A stretch of DNA of 7,154 bases. Source: DAXETY01 sp051155755. Lineage in GTDB: Bacteria > Desulfobacterota > Desulfobacteria > Desulfobacterales > SG8-13. Each line of letters begins with the position of its first letter. The stretch's first letter is position 1. Location: positions 1-7,154 of the forward strand of contig DAXETY010000166.1 in assembly GCA_051155755.1 (NCBI GenBank), written 5' to 3'. Both the position numbers and the translations under genes were made by a program. Below are positions 1 through 5,615 of this stretch, in pieces. The notes under the pieces are model-generated. The model was not told the DNA's origin, ran no database searches, and saw nothing but the letters and a program-made list of their open reading frames with translations.

Positions 1-98
1 GCTCTGGCGGTGGACCCGGCGGGGGTCCGGGTGGTGGGCCCGGCGGCGGCCCTGGCGGCGGACCCGGTGGCGGCCCTGGCGGTGGCCCCGGCAAGTAG
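1..98 (+). CDS. C-terminal end of a Gly/Pro-repeat protein (5' partial)
   Basis: The open frame enters the window with its first full codon at base 3 and stops at TAG 96-98. The visible 31 residues are Ser, seven perfect GGGP units and a final Gly-Lys. Glycine and proline codons vary between units (ggc/ggt/gga/ggg; ccc/ccg/cct), so the repeat is kept at protein level rather than being a fresh DNA duplication. Such tails are usually disordered, flexible C-terminal extensions of exported or surface proteins. Nothing of the folded part is visible, so no function can be given. The next gene encodes a lipoprotein with a glycine-rich segment straight after its lipidated Cys, and the two may be related surface proteins; that is a guess. 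The reading frame is clear from the perfect four-residue periodicity and the clean stop. Confidence 0.75.
   Translation, partial: SGGGPGGGPGGGPGGGPGGGPGGGPGGGPGK
3..92 (+). repeat. 12-bp coding tandem repeat (GGGP x7)
   Basis: Seven consecutive 12-base units (bases 6-89) each encode Gly-Gly-Gly-Pro, flanked by Ser and Gly codons. Third-codon positions differ between units while the amino acids do not. The array is a likely site for slippage-driven length change. Confidence 0.8.
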
Positions 99-181
99 TA
101 TTTGAAACGGTTTGAGTTTGCGCACCTTCACCCGGTGCGTCATTTCACGAAAAAGTACAAAACAAGGATACATTTATGCAA

Positions 182-220
182 ATCGGCCCCTGATGGACGG
201 CAGGGCCGATCACATTTTTT
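182..220 (+). terminator. Hairpin plus T-run between the Gly/Pro gene and the lipoprotein gene
   Basis: The left arm 182-192 (ATCGGCCCCTG) pairs with the right arm 201-210 (CAGGGCCGAT) as a 10-bp stem with one bulged C and an 8-base loop. CACA and six T (215-220) follow. This is a good intrinsic terminator for the upstream gene. It ends only 8 bases before the Shine-Dalgarno of the next gene, so if a promoter lies between 99 and 181 it would act as an attenuator in that gene's leader. I see no convincing promoter in 99-181. Confidence 0.65.
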
Positions 221-237
221 GAAAGCGAGGAGGAGAG

Positions 238-1890
238 ATGAAACCCAAGATCCTTTTAGACATTTTCCTGACGTCCATGTTGGCCCTGGCATTGATCATC
301 GCGTGCGGCGGCGGTGGCAGCGGTGGTGACGGTCCTTCGACCACGCCTGCCGGCCAGACCGGCTCGGTGGCCGTGCTGGTGACCGATGCGCCCGCCGGAG
401 CAGAGAAAATATGGATAACGATTACAGAGGTGACCCTGATCCCGTCGGAGTATGCCGGCAACCGCAAGCCCATTGTGATATACAGCAGTACCAAGGGCCG
501 CACGATCGATCTTCTGGAATACCAGGATGACAACTACTACATGTTGAAACTCGCCACGGACGTTCCCGCCGGAGAATATTCAAAAATCCGGCTGGGAATC
601 AAGGATGTCTGGATTGAAGGCGGCGAATGCGACAGCGATGGTATTGAACTTAAATTGCCCAGCGGCCGCATCGACGTGAGTCCCCGCGGCACATTCGAAG
701 TGATTCCGGGCGAAACCCTCCAGATCCAGCTGGACGTGGATGCCGAAAAATCCATCAATCTCCACAAGGCCGGCCGATCGGGCAAGTGCATCTTCCGGCC
801 GGTGGTGTTTGCCGACATCAAGTATGACGATACACCGCCGAAAATATGCCCGGAGATCCTCAGCGGCAGAATCGGCACTGCGTTTACGGAGACTGACGAG
901 GATAGAAACGATCAAGTCGGTTTCCATCTCTTACTGGACGATAAGGATCGCGGCAGTGTGGAGGTGATTCTGGACGAGAATGCCGTTCTGTATGACGGGA
1001 CTTTTGTACCGCAAACAAAATGGTTTGCCGTTTTAGACAATGCCTATAAAACTCGAGCCAAAGTCCGCGGTACTTTGGATGGCAGCCGTTTGGCAGCCTC
1101 GGTGGTTGTGATTGGAGAAATTTTGAATTTAAAAGGCGTAGTTTCAGATGTTCAGAATTTAGGCAGCGGCAGTGTCGTTGTGACTCTCGACGAGGATCAG
1201 GAACTGGGCCCGACAGTGGAAGTTATATTGGATCCGGATACCCTGGTTTTGGCCGGTTGCGATCAACCTTTCAATCCCTTGAATATCGAAGAGGGCATGC
1301 GAGTGCGCCTGTTCGGGAAATATGATACGGAAAACGAGTTGCTTAACGCGGTCGCGGTCCTTGTCAAGCGCCAGCCGGTGGAAGGCCAGCTCAAGTACAT
1401 GACACAGGAGGACGATGGATATTGGGTATCCGTTCTTGTTAATGACGATATCGAAAAAGATTACTTCCTCCCTTCGACGGCATCGGTTTTTGTGGGAAGC
1501 GCTAAGGTCAACTACACCGCATGGGAACAGCTGGCCGATAAGATTGTAAAATGTCGAGACACAATGAATCTGCTGAACGTGATCCTGAAGCTTGATCCGG
1601 AGGCTACTGATGAACCGACGGTTGAAGTGATGAAAATCAACGCGGAATTGCTCAACGGAACGGTCGATCAGGTTTACGAATCTAGTCGGCAGGTGCTTTT
1701 AAAGAATGGGAAACTGATCAAAGTGGTCGACGATTCGATCATCCAGAAAAACAGCTCGACGTCGGACCTGGATGATATCGATGAGGATGATGAAATTACG
1801 GCCTACGGCCTATTCGCCTGTCCGGATACCGTCGACTTTTTTGCCTACATCGTATTGGCTTCCGATGACGATGACGACTACGACGATTAA
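238..1890 (+). CDS. DUF4382-like lipoprotein with four beta-repeats and acidic tail
   Basis: The product is 550 residues. The N-terminus is a lipoprotein signal: KPK, a hydrophobic stretch to about residue 22, then LIIA-C with Cys23 as the lipidation site and a Gly/Ser-rich linker. Asp is absent at +2, so outer-membrane sorting is plausible. Residues about 42-195 look like DUF4382: GSVAVLVTDAPAG, then the ITITEVTLIPS strand, PAGEYSKIRLGI, and a strand ending CIFRPVVFADIK. From about 208 to 540 there are roughly four units of 83-91 residues. Each starts with a hydrophobic-x-G strand (Gly210, 300, 383, 474) and resembles DUF5666-type repeats. The tail is very acidic (DLDDIDEDDE at 511-520; the last 8 residues are Asp/Tyr). 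The start is fixed by AGGAGG at 228-233, four bases before ATG. A strong terminator follows, so it is probably monocistronic or the last gene of its unit. Biochemical function is unknown; an extracytoplasmic structural or binding role is likely. Family names are from memory of the motifs, not a search. Confidence 0.85.
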   Translation: MKPKILLDIFLTSMLALALIIACGGGGSGGDGPSTTPAGQTGSVAVLVTDAPAGAEKIWITITEVTLIPSEYAGNRKPIVIYSSTKGRTIDLLEYQDDNYYMLKLATDVPAGEYSKIRLGIKDVWIEGGECDSDGIELKLPSGRIDVSPRGTFEVIPGETLQIQLDVDAEKSINLHKAGRSGKCIFRPVVFADIKYDDTPPKICPEILSGRIGTAFTETDEDRNDQVGFHLLLDDKDRGSVEVILDENAVLYDGTFVPQTKWFAVLDNAYKTRAKVRGTLDGSRLAASVVVIGEILNLKGVVSDVQNLGSGSVVVTLDEDQELGPTVEVILDPDTLVLAGCDQPFNPLNIEEGMRVRLFGKYDTENELLNAVAVLVKRQPVEGQLKYMTQEDDGYWVSVLVNDDIEKDYFLPSTASVFVGSAKVNYTAWEQLADKIVKCRDTMNLLNVILKLDPEATDEPTVEVMKINAELLNGTVDQVYESSRQVLLKNGKLIKVVDDSIIQKNSSTSDLDDIDEDDEITAYGLFACPDTVDFFAYIVLASDDDDDYDD

Positions 1891-1938
1891 ATTCCGACAG
1901 AGTTAAAACACAGCATTCCCAAATAAGAGAAGCAAAAA

Positions 1939-1971
1939 CAGGGCGCCGGTCTCCGGCGCCCTGCTTTTTTT
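1939..1971 (+). terminator. Strong intrinsic terminator after the lipoprotein gene
   Basis: A perfect 11-bp GC-rich stem (CAGGGCGCCGG at 1939-1949 with CCGGCGCCCTG at 1953-1963) has a 3-base loop TCT and is followed by C and seven T. Five A residues precede the left arm (1934-1938), so it could work in both directions, although no minus-strand gene converges here. Confidence 0.93.
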
Positions 1972-2010
1972 GACTTTCCCCCAAAAATGGTTACACAAAT
2001 GAGTGTACCT

Positions 2011-2050
2011 AATTCGGCTGCCGAACTTTGTTCGGCGCCGGAAATTTTTT
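2011..2050 (+). promoter_or_regulatory. Leader hairpin plus T-run upstream of msrAB (possible attenuator)
   Basis: An imperfect inverted repeat (AATTCGGCTGCCGAA at 2011-2025 against TTCGGCGCCGGAAATT at 2031-2046) is centred on CTTTG and runs into six T at 2045-2050. It ends 17 bases before the msrAB Shine-Dalgarno. It follows the strong terminator at 1939-1971, so it is not needed to end the lipoprotein transcript and may act in the msrAB leader. A weak -35-like TTGACT lies at 1970-1975 with no good -10. Function is inferred from shape only. Confidence 0.4.
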
Positions 2051-2077
2051 GGCAATTCCGTCATCCGGAGGGATGAA

Positions 2078-3211
2078 ATGAATAAAATCGGTTATGTGCT
2101 GCTGGTGATGCTGGCAGCGGTGATTGGAATCTACTTTTTTCAAGGTAAAGGAAATACAGCGAGTCAACCAATGGAATCAAACAGCCAAAATCTGGAAAGG
2201 GCCACTTTTGCCGGCGGGTGTTTCTGGTGTTCGGAGGCGGACTTCGAAAAAGTCGACGGAGTGGTGGAAGTCGTGTCGGGATACACCGGCGGCCGGGAGG
2301 AGAACGCCATCTACAAGAAGGTAGCCTCCGGCGGTACCGATCACTACGAGGCCGTTCAGGTCCTATACGATCCCGAAAAGGTTACCTACCGGCAGTTGCT
2401 GGCGGTCTTCTGGCGCCACATCGATCCCACCGACGCCGGCGGCCAGTTCGTCGATCGCGGGCGTCAGTACCGTTCGGCCATCTTTTATCACGATGACAAC
2501 CAGAAACGTCTGGCCGAGGCTTCCAAGGCCGAATTGGCCGACTCCGGTCGGTTTGACCGGCCCATTGTCACGGAAATCAAGCCGTTGACCGCTTTTTACA
2601 AAGCGGAAGACTATCACCAGGATTTTTACAAAAAGAGCGCGGGGCACTACGGGTCCTATCGCAAGGGATCCGGCCGCGATCGGTTCATCCAGCAGGTCTG
2701 GGGCCAAAAACCCCATGAAGCCGTAAATAATGAAAAATCCAATAAAACCAACACATCTTATACCAAGCCCGACGATGCGGCGCTGCGGGAAAAGCTCACC
2801 CCGATGCAGTACAAGGTGACCCAGCAGGACGGCACTGAACCGCCGTTCAATAACCAGTACTGGGACAACAAAAAGCCCGGTATTTACGTCGACATCGTTT
2901 CCGGAGAGCCCCTGTTCAGCTCCACCGACAAGTTCGAATCCGGGACCGGCTGGCCCAGCTTCACCCGGCCCCTGGAGCCGGAAAACATCGTCGAGCACGT
3001 CGACAAGAGCTTTATGATGGTTCGCACCGAGGTGCGCAGCAAGCACGCAGACTCTCACCTGGGGCACGTATTCCCGGACGGACCGCCGCCGACGGGATTG
3101 CGGTACTGCATCAACTCCGCTGCGCTCAGATTTATTCCGGCCGACAAACTCCAAGCCGAGGGCTACGGACAGTACGAACACCTCTTTAAAGCGTCGGCCG
3201 GCGCCTCCTGA
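2078..3211 (+). CDS. msrAB: Membrane-anchored peptide-methionine sulfoxide reductase MsrA-MsrB fusion
   Basis: The 377-residue product reduces methionine-S-sulfoxide (MsrA) and methionine-R-sulfoxide (MsrB) in damaged proteins. Residues 5-21 are a hydrophobic signal anchor, so both domains should face the periplasm. MsrA covers about 42-205: the motif GCFWC holds catalytic Cys48 and a second Cys51, with the family segments SGYTGG, HYEAVQVLYDP and HIDPTD following. A polar linker (210-232) leads to MsrB, about 233-356, with SGEPLFSS, SGTGWPSF, DSHLGHVFPDGP and RYCINS (catalytic Cys344). Only three Cys exist in the whole protein. The MsrB zinc CxxC pairs are absent, and Thr290 occupies the place where many MsrB carry the resolving Cys (SGCGWPSF). 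The start is set by GGAGGG at 2067-2072, five bases before ATG. An in-frame ATG at 2003 has no ribosome site and lies upstream of the leader hairpin. Flanking terminators suggest a single-gene unit. Confidence 0.96.
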   Translation: MNKIGYVLLVMLAAVIGIYFFQGKGNTASQPMESNSQNLERATFAGGCFWCSEADFEKVDGVVEVVSGYTGGREENAIYKKVASGGTDHYEAVQVLYDPEKVTYRQLLAVFWRHIDPTDAGGQFVDRGRQYRSAIFYHDDNQKRLAEASKAELADSGRFDRPIVTEIKPLTAFYKAEDYHQDFYKKSAGHYGSYRKGSGRDRFIQQVWGQKPHEAVNNEKSNKTNTSYTKPDDAALREKLTPMQYKVTQQDGTEPPFNNQYWDNKKPGIYVDIVSGEPLFSSTDKFESGTGWPSFTRPLEPENIVEHVDKSFMMVRTEVRSKHADSHLGHVFPDGPPPTGLRYCINSAALRFIPADKLQAEGYGQYEHLFKASAGAS

Positions 3212-3228
3212 TGGTGTCCACCTCCATT

Positions 3229-3423
3229 GGGGCCCGGCAGAAAGAACTGCAAATGCCACCGGGCGTCCGGCGGAATCGGGAAAGAACCTGACCCCCCGGA
3301 CGTCCACGCCCAAAAAGGACAACGGTTTTGCCGCAAAAAATCCTGCAGATCAAGCATTGAATTGTTCTGACGCAACCGCATCGGCAAAGCGCCCGACCGC
3401 CAAAGTCGTTTACTGCCGGCCCC
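3229..3423. repeat. Intergenic region with nested inverted repeats (possible decayed repeat element)
   Basis: The 326-base gap 3212-3537 holds no convincing gene. Inside it GGGGCCCGGCAG (3229-3240) and CTGCCGGCCCC (3413-3423) are inverted copies differing by one base insertion, about 170 bases apart. Within these, CGTCCGG (3264-3270) and CCGGACG (3296-3302) form a perfect 7-bp inverted repeat around AAAGAACCTGACCCC (3281-3295). I recall the strand-reversed form of that last string (GGGGTCAGG) from REP-like repeats near Y1-type transposases in proteobacteria, but cannot confirm it here. The GC-rich arms could also match by chance. No transposase is present. Confidence 0.3.
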
Positions 3424-3465
3424 TGCTGAAAATAGGGCCCTCACCCCATTTTTCGACACGGATTC

Positions 3466-3499
3466 AATGTGAACTCTTCACGTTATGATTCGATACATT
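3466..3499 (+). promoter_or_regulatory. Possible promoter/operator for the YhbO-like gene
   Basis: TATGAT at 3484-3489 matches the sigma70 -10 at five of six positions, and TACATT at 3494-3499 is an alternative. An inverted repeat GTGAA-CTC-TTCAC at 3469-3481 (extended to 3466-3484 with one mismatch) lies just upstream of the -10, where a regulator would bind. No good -35 is visible, which would suit an activator-dependent or alternative-sigma promoter. T-rich sequence follows. Confidence 0.35.
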
Positions 3500-3537
3500 T
3501 TTTTTAGGAAAGCATTAACACTGGGAGGGAATCGATT

Positions 3538-4047
3538 ATGAGCAAAGTTGCTGTGATCATCACGGACCTGTTTGAAGATTCGGAATACACCGAGCCGGTG
3601 CAGGCATTCGAAAAGGCCGGACATCGGATCGTGCACGTGGGACTGGAAGCCGGCGCCACGGTGCGGGGCAAAAAAGACAACACCCCGGTGAAAATCGACC
3701 GGGCCGTCAAGGACGTCGCTGTGGATGAATTCGACGCGTTGTTGATCCCGGGAGGCTACTCCCCGGACAAGATCCGGGTGGACGAAGACGCCGTTCGGTT
3801 TGCCGGGGATTTCGTCAAAAGCGGCAAGCCGGTGTTTGCCATCTGTCACGCCGCCCAGCTGCTGATTACCGCCGACGTGCTGCGTGGAAAGACGATGACC
3901 GGCTATAAATCGATCATCCAGGACATCAAAAACGCCGGTGCCGATTTCATCGACCGCGAGGTTGTGGTCGATGACAATCTGGTGTCCAGCCGTAATCCGG
4001 GCGACCTGCCGGCCTTTATTTCGGCATCGCTGGAAAAGCTTTCCTGA
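3538..4047 (+). CDS. DJ-1/PfpI family protein, YhbO type
   Basis: The 169-residue product matches the single-domain PfpI/YhbO branch of the DJ-1 superfamily along its whole length. The family is described variously as cysteine protease, glyoxalase III-like or protein deglycase; it protects against oxidative and carbonyl stress in the cytoplasm. Visible marks are KVAVIITDLFEDSE at the N-terminus with Glu13 in the active-site position, the FDALLIPGG strand at 65-73, the nucleophile elbow AICHAAQLL with Cys103-His104, GADFIDREVVVDDNLVSSR near 134-152 and DLPAF at 156-160. It resembles E. coli YhbO as I remember it. The elbow reads CHAA where YhbO and most relatives read CHGP, a small departure next to the catalytic Cys. 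The start is supported by GGGAGGG at 3523-3529, eight bases before ATG. There is no signal peptide. Two hairpins follow the stop, so it appears monocistronic. Confidence 0.93.
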   Translation: MSKVAVIITDLFEDSEYTEPVQAFEKAGHRIVHVGLEAGATVRGKKDNTPVKIDRAVKDVAVDEFDALLIPGGYSPDKIRVDEDAVRFAGDFVKSGKPVFAICHAAQLLITADVLRGKTMTGYKSIIQDIKNAGADFIDREVVVDDNLVSSRNPGDLPAFISASLEKLS

Positions 4048-4064
4048 CCGGCTTCCAAAGCCGG
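4048..4064 (+). terminator. Hairpin immediately after the yhbO-like stop codon
   Basis: A perfect 7-bp stem CCGGCTT/AAGCCGG with loop CCA starts on the base after TGA. No T-run follows (AAGGATG), so alone it is more likely a 3'-end stabilising or pausing hairpin ahead of the real terminator. Confidence 0.45.
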
Positions 4065-4081
4065 AAGGATGTGCGAAGATC

Positions 4082-4119
4082 GGGCGGAAATCATCCATTG
4101 CGATGATTTCCGCCCTTTT
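4082..4119 (+). terminator. Intrinsic terminator after the yhbO-like gene
   Basis: A perfect 14-bp stem (GGGCGGAAATCATC at 4082-4095 with GATGATTTCCGCCC at 4102-4115) has a 6-base loop CATTGC and is followed by TTTTA. The stem is long, though the T-run is short. Confidence 0.88.
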
Positions 4120-4122
4120 ATG

Positions 4123-4156
4123 TTGAACGTGGGACAGGGCCGCCGTATATAACGGC
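4123..4156 (+). promoter_or_regulatory. Sigma70-like promoter with palindromic -10, ahead of the sigma-factor cassette
   Basis: TTGAAC at 4123-4128 is followed after exactly 17 bases by TATATA at 4146-4151; the overlapping TATAAC at 4148-4153 is an alternative. The -10 lies inside a perfect inverted repeat GCCGT-ATATA-ACGGC (4142-4156), a plausible operator. It sits directly behind the terminator of the preceding gene and reads into the ECF sigma gene with a leader of about 220 bases. I see no ECF-type GGAAC promoter that would show autoregulation. Confidence 0.5.
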
Positions 4157-4201
4157 TGACGGCGAAAGGCGAACGGCGAATGGAAAGCGGCAAACGGGCC
4201 A
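4153..4201 (+). repeat. Degenerate 7-bp tandem repeat in the sigma-factor leader
   Basis: Seven consecutive heptamers stay in register: CGGCTGA, CGGCGAA, AGGCGAA, CGGCGAA, TGGAAAG, CGGCAAA, CGGGCCA. The consensus is CGGCGAA. The array starts inside the promoter palindrome and covers the initially transcribed region. A second copy of ACGGGCC follows at 4215-4221, 21 bases (three heptamers) after the copy at 4194-4200. The rest of the leader, 4222-4377, shows no clear structure. Confidence 0.6.
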
Positions 4202-4377
4202 AATGGGACAATGGACGGGCCGGTCAACGGTTTCAGATGAAAAGGTGCGGTCACAACTCCATGTGCTTCTCTTCAATGTAAACCGTTTCCCGGCCGGCGA
4301 CGTCTAATTCGTCAAACACGCAACGCTGCCGGCTTCCGGAATCCGGCCGCCAGGGCGAGGGACCTCTGACAACGCGC

Positions 4378-5061
4378 ATGCGACAGTCGAAACCAGTAAA
4401 AGCGAAACCGATCCCCATCAACCGCTCGGAACGACGGCCCGCCGATTTGGACAGCAACGAGCGTGTCCTGGTGGCTCAGGCGCGTGACGGCGATCGCAGG
4501 GCGACGGAGCAACTGGTCCGCCGGTACCAGGATCGGGCCTTTGCCGTAGCCTACCGCATGTGTGCTCAGGATCGGGAGGAGGCCCTGGAACTGACGCAGG
4601 AGGCGTTTTTGGCTGCACTGCGGAACCTGAAGAATTTTCAGGGAAAATCTTCTTTTTACACCTGGTTTTATCGGATCCTGGTGAATACCTGCCTGGATGC
4701 CCGCCGGCGAAAAATTCGGTGGAGACGGTTGTTTCCCTTGCGACGGACGTCACCGCAATTGGAAGAAATCGACCTGCAGGCACCGGATCAGCAGCCGGAT
4801 CTCGAAGACACCGGCAACCCGGTGAAGAACCTGCAGGCGCGCGAGCTGCACCGCAACCTTCAAAAAGCCATGGAACTTCTGACCGACCGTCAGCGGATGG
4901 CGTTTCAGTTGAAGGTCTACGAGGAGATGACCATTGGCGAAATCGCCCGGGCGATGGACCTGGCCGAAGGCAGCGTAAAAAGTCATCTGTTTCGGGCGAC
5001 CCGCATTTTGCGGGAAGCTCTGGCCGACTGGGCCGACGATCGTCAAGGAGAAAACTCATGA
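4378..5061 (+). CDS. ECF-type RNA polymerase sigma factor (RpoE-like)
   Basis: The 227-residue product is a group IV sigma factor that directs RNA polymerase to a stress regulon when released from its anti-sigma partner. Region 2 spans about 28-112: LVAQARDGDRRATEQLVRRY, then a helix with LTQEAFLAALRNLKNF (DNA melting and -10 recognition), then SSFYTWFYRILVNTCLDARR. A charged linker (113-155) joins it to region 4, about 158-213, with LTDRQRMAFQLKVYEEMT and the helix-turn-helix IGEIARAMDLAEGSVKSHLFRA that reads the -35. The basic N-terminal extension of about 25 residues is unusual. The start ATG at 4378 has no close Shine-Dalgarno, so the true start is uncertain. The gene ends in ATGA shared with the anti-sigma gene, which indicates translational coupling. 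Its signal cannot be read from sequence; envelope or redox stress is inferred from its partners. Confidence 0.95.
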   Translation: MRQSKPVKAKPIPINRSERRPADLDSNERVLVAQARDGDRRATEQLVRRYQDRAFAVAYRMCAQDREEALELTQEAFLAALRNLKNFQGKSSFYTWFYRILVNTCLDARRRKIRWRRLFPLRRTSPQLEEIDLQAPDQQPDLEDTGNPVKNLQARELHRNLQKAMELLTDRQRMAFQLKVYEEMTIGEIARAMDLAEGSVKSHLFRATRILREALADWADDRQGENS

Positions 5062-5615
5062 ATGCCTGTCCGGATCGAAACGAAACCCTGATGCTGGACG
5101 TTTACGGTGAACTCGACCCCGAAGCGTCCCGGCGTTGGGAAGCGCACCTGGCGGTTTGCGCCGGTTGTCGCGAGGAGCGCAGCCGGTTGCAGGCGGTGAT
5201 CGGTCGGGTTCGAAGTACCGAAGAGGCGCCGCAGCTTACCGCCGAGGAATCGGCGGCGATGATCGCAGCACTGCATCGGAGATCCGAGCGATACCGGCAT
5301 TGGTTCCCACTTCGCTGGAATTTCCGGCGCGGACTGCCGGCGCTGGCGGCCGCCGCCGCCCTGATGATCGCCGTCTGGATCTTCACCGATCGCAGCCCGG
5401 TGCCTACTTCCCGGGCCCCGGCGGTGTCCACGGTTGACAATTACCGGCAATTGTCGCAAGAAGATCTGGAAGTCATCCGCAACCTGGATTTGCTGAAACA
5501 ATTTCAGACCATCGAAAAGCTCAGCCGGGTGGTCAATGTTACCGGAGACGACCACCCGACGGAAAATCAAAACCAGGGCGCCTCGAGGAACGATCTTTAT
5601 GAAGAGTATGCCTGA
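5058..5615 (+). CDS. Zinc-finger anti-sigma factor with one membrane span
   Basis: The 185-residue product is the expected inner-membrane antagonist of the upstream sigma factor. The cytoplasmic N-terminus carries the zinc-binding anti-sigma (zf-HC2/ZAS) signature H30-x3-C34-x2-C37, with Cys4 a likely fourth ligand, and LMLDVYGELDPEASRRWEAH between them. One hydrophobic helix lies at about 93-109 (LPALAAAAALMIAVWIF). The C-terminal 75 residues should be periplasmic and include a predicted helical stretch (YRQLSQEDLEVIRNLDLLKQ) that could receive a signal or bind a partner. The start is clear: AAGGAG at 5045-5050 is seven bases before an ATG that overlaps the sigma stop (ATGA), which should give balanced synthesis. 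The same frame is open far upstream, but that part is antisense to nothing and simply overlaps the sigma gene. Release could be by zinc-thiol oxidation or proteolysis; neither can be decided here. Confidence 0.92.
   Translation: MNACPDRNETLMLDVYGELDPEASRRWEAHLAVCAGCREERSRLQAVIGRVRSTEEAPQLTAEESAAMIAALHRRSERYRHWFPLRWNFRRGLPALAAAAALMIAVWIFTDRSPVPTSRAPAVSTVDNYRQLSQEDLEVIRNLDLLKQFQTIEKLSRVVNVTGDDHPTENQNQGASRNDLYEEYA

Noticed and set aside
121..139. Hairpin CGCACC/GGTGCG
   Set aside because: The stem is only 6 bp, with a 7-base loop and no T-run; the hairpin at 182-220 is the better terminator.
2003..2077. Upstream ATG that would extend MsrAB by 25 residues
   Set aside because: There is no Shine-Dalgarno before it, it would place a hairpin and T-run in the coding region, and the ATG at 2078 has a well-spaced GGAGGG and begins directly with the membrane anchor.
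2363..3322. 319-codon open frame on the minus strand
   Set aside because: It lies antisense to the unmistakable MsrAB gene, has low-complexity composition typical of a shadow frame, and shows no recognisable domain.
3478..4254. 258-codon open frame on the minus strand
   Set aside because: It is antisense to the YhbO-like gene, which has family motifs and a ribosome site; it also crosses a terminator.
4251..4379. Short minus-strand frame ending in VYIEEKHMEL (42 codons from the ATG at 4379)
   Set aside because: The last 23 residues look protein-like, but there is no ribosome site, the N-terminal half is low complexity and no family is recognised. It could be a gene remnant; too weak to list as a gene.
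4560..5057. In-frame extension of the anti-sigma frame back into the sigma gene
   Set aside because: The protein it would add is a low-complexity shadow of the sigma gene; the ATG at 5058 has AAGGAG and the usual ATGA overlap.
5536..5598. Upstream ATG that would extend the repeat protein by 21 residues
   Set aside because: It would put polar, basic residues ahead of a good signal peptide and enlarge the overlap with the anti-sigma gene; the ATG at 5599 has its own AGGA.
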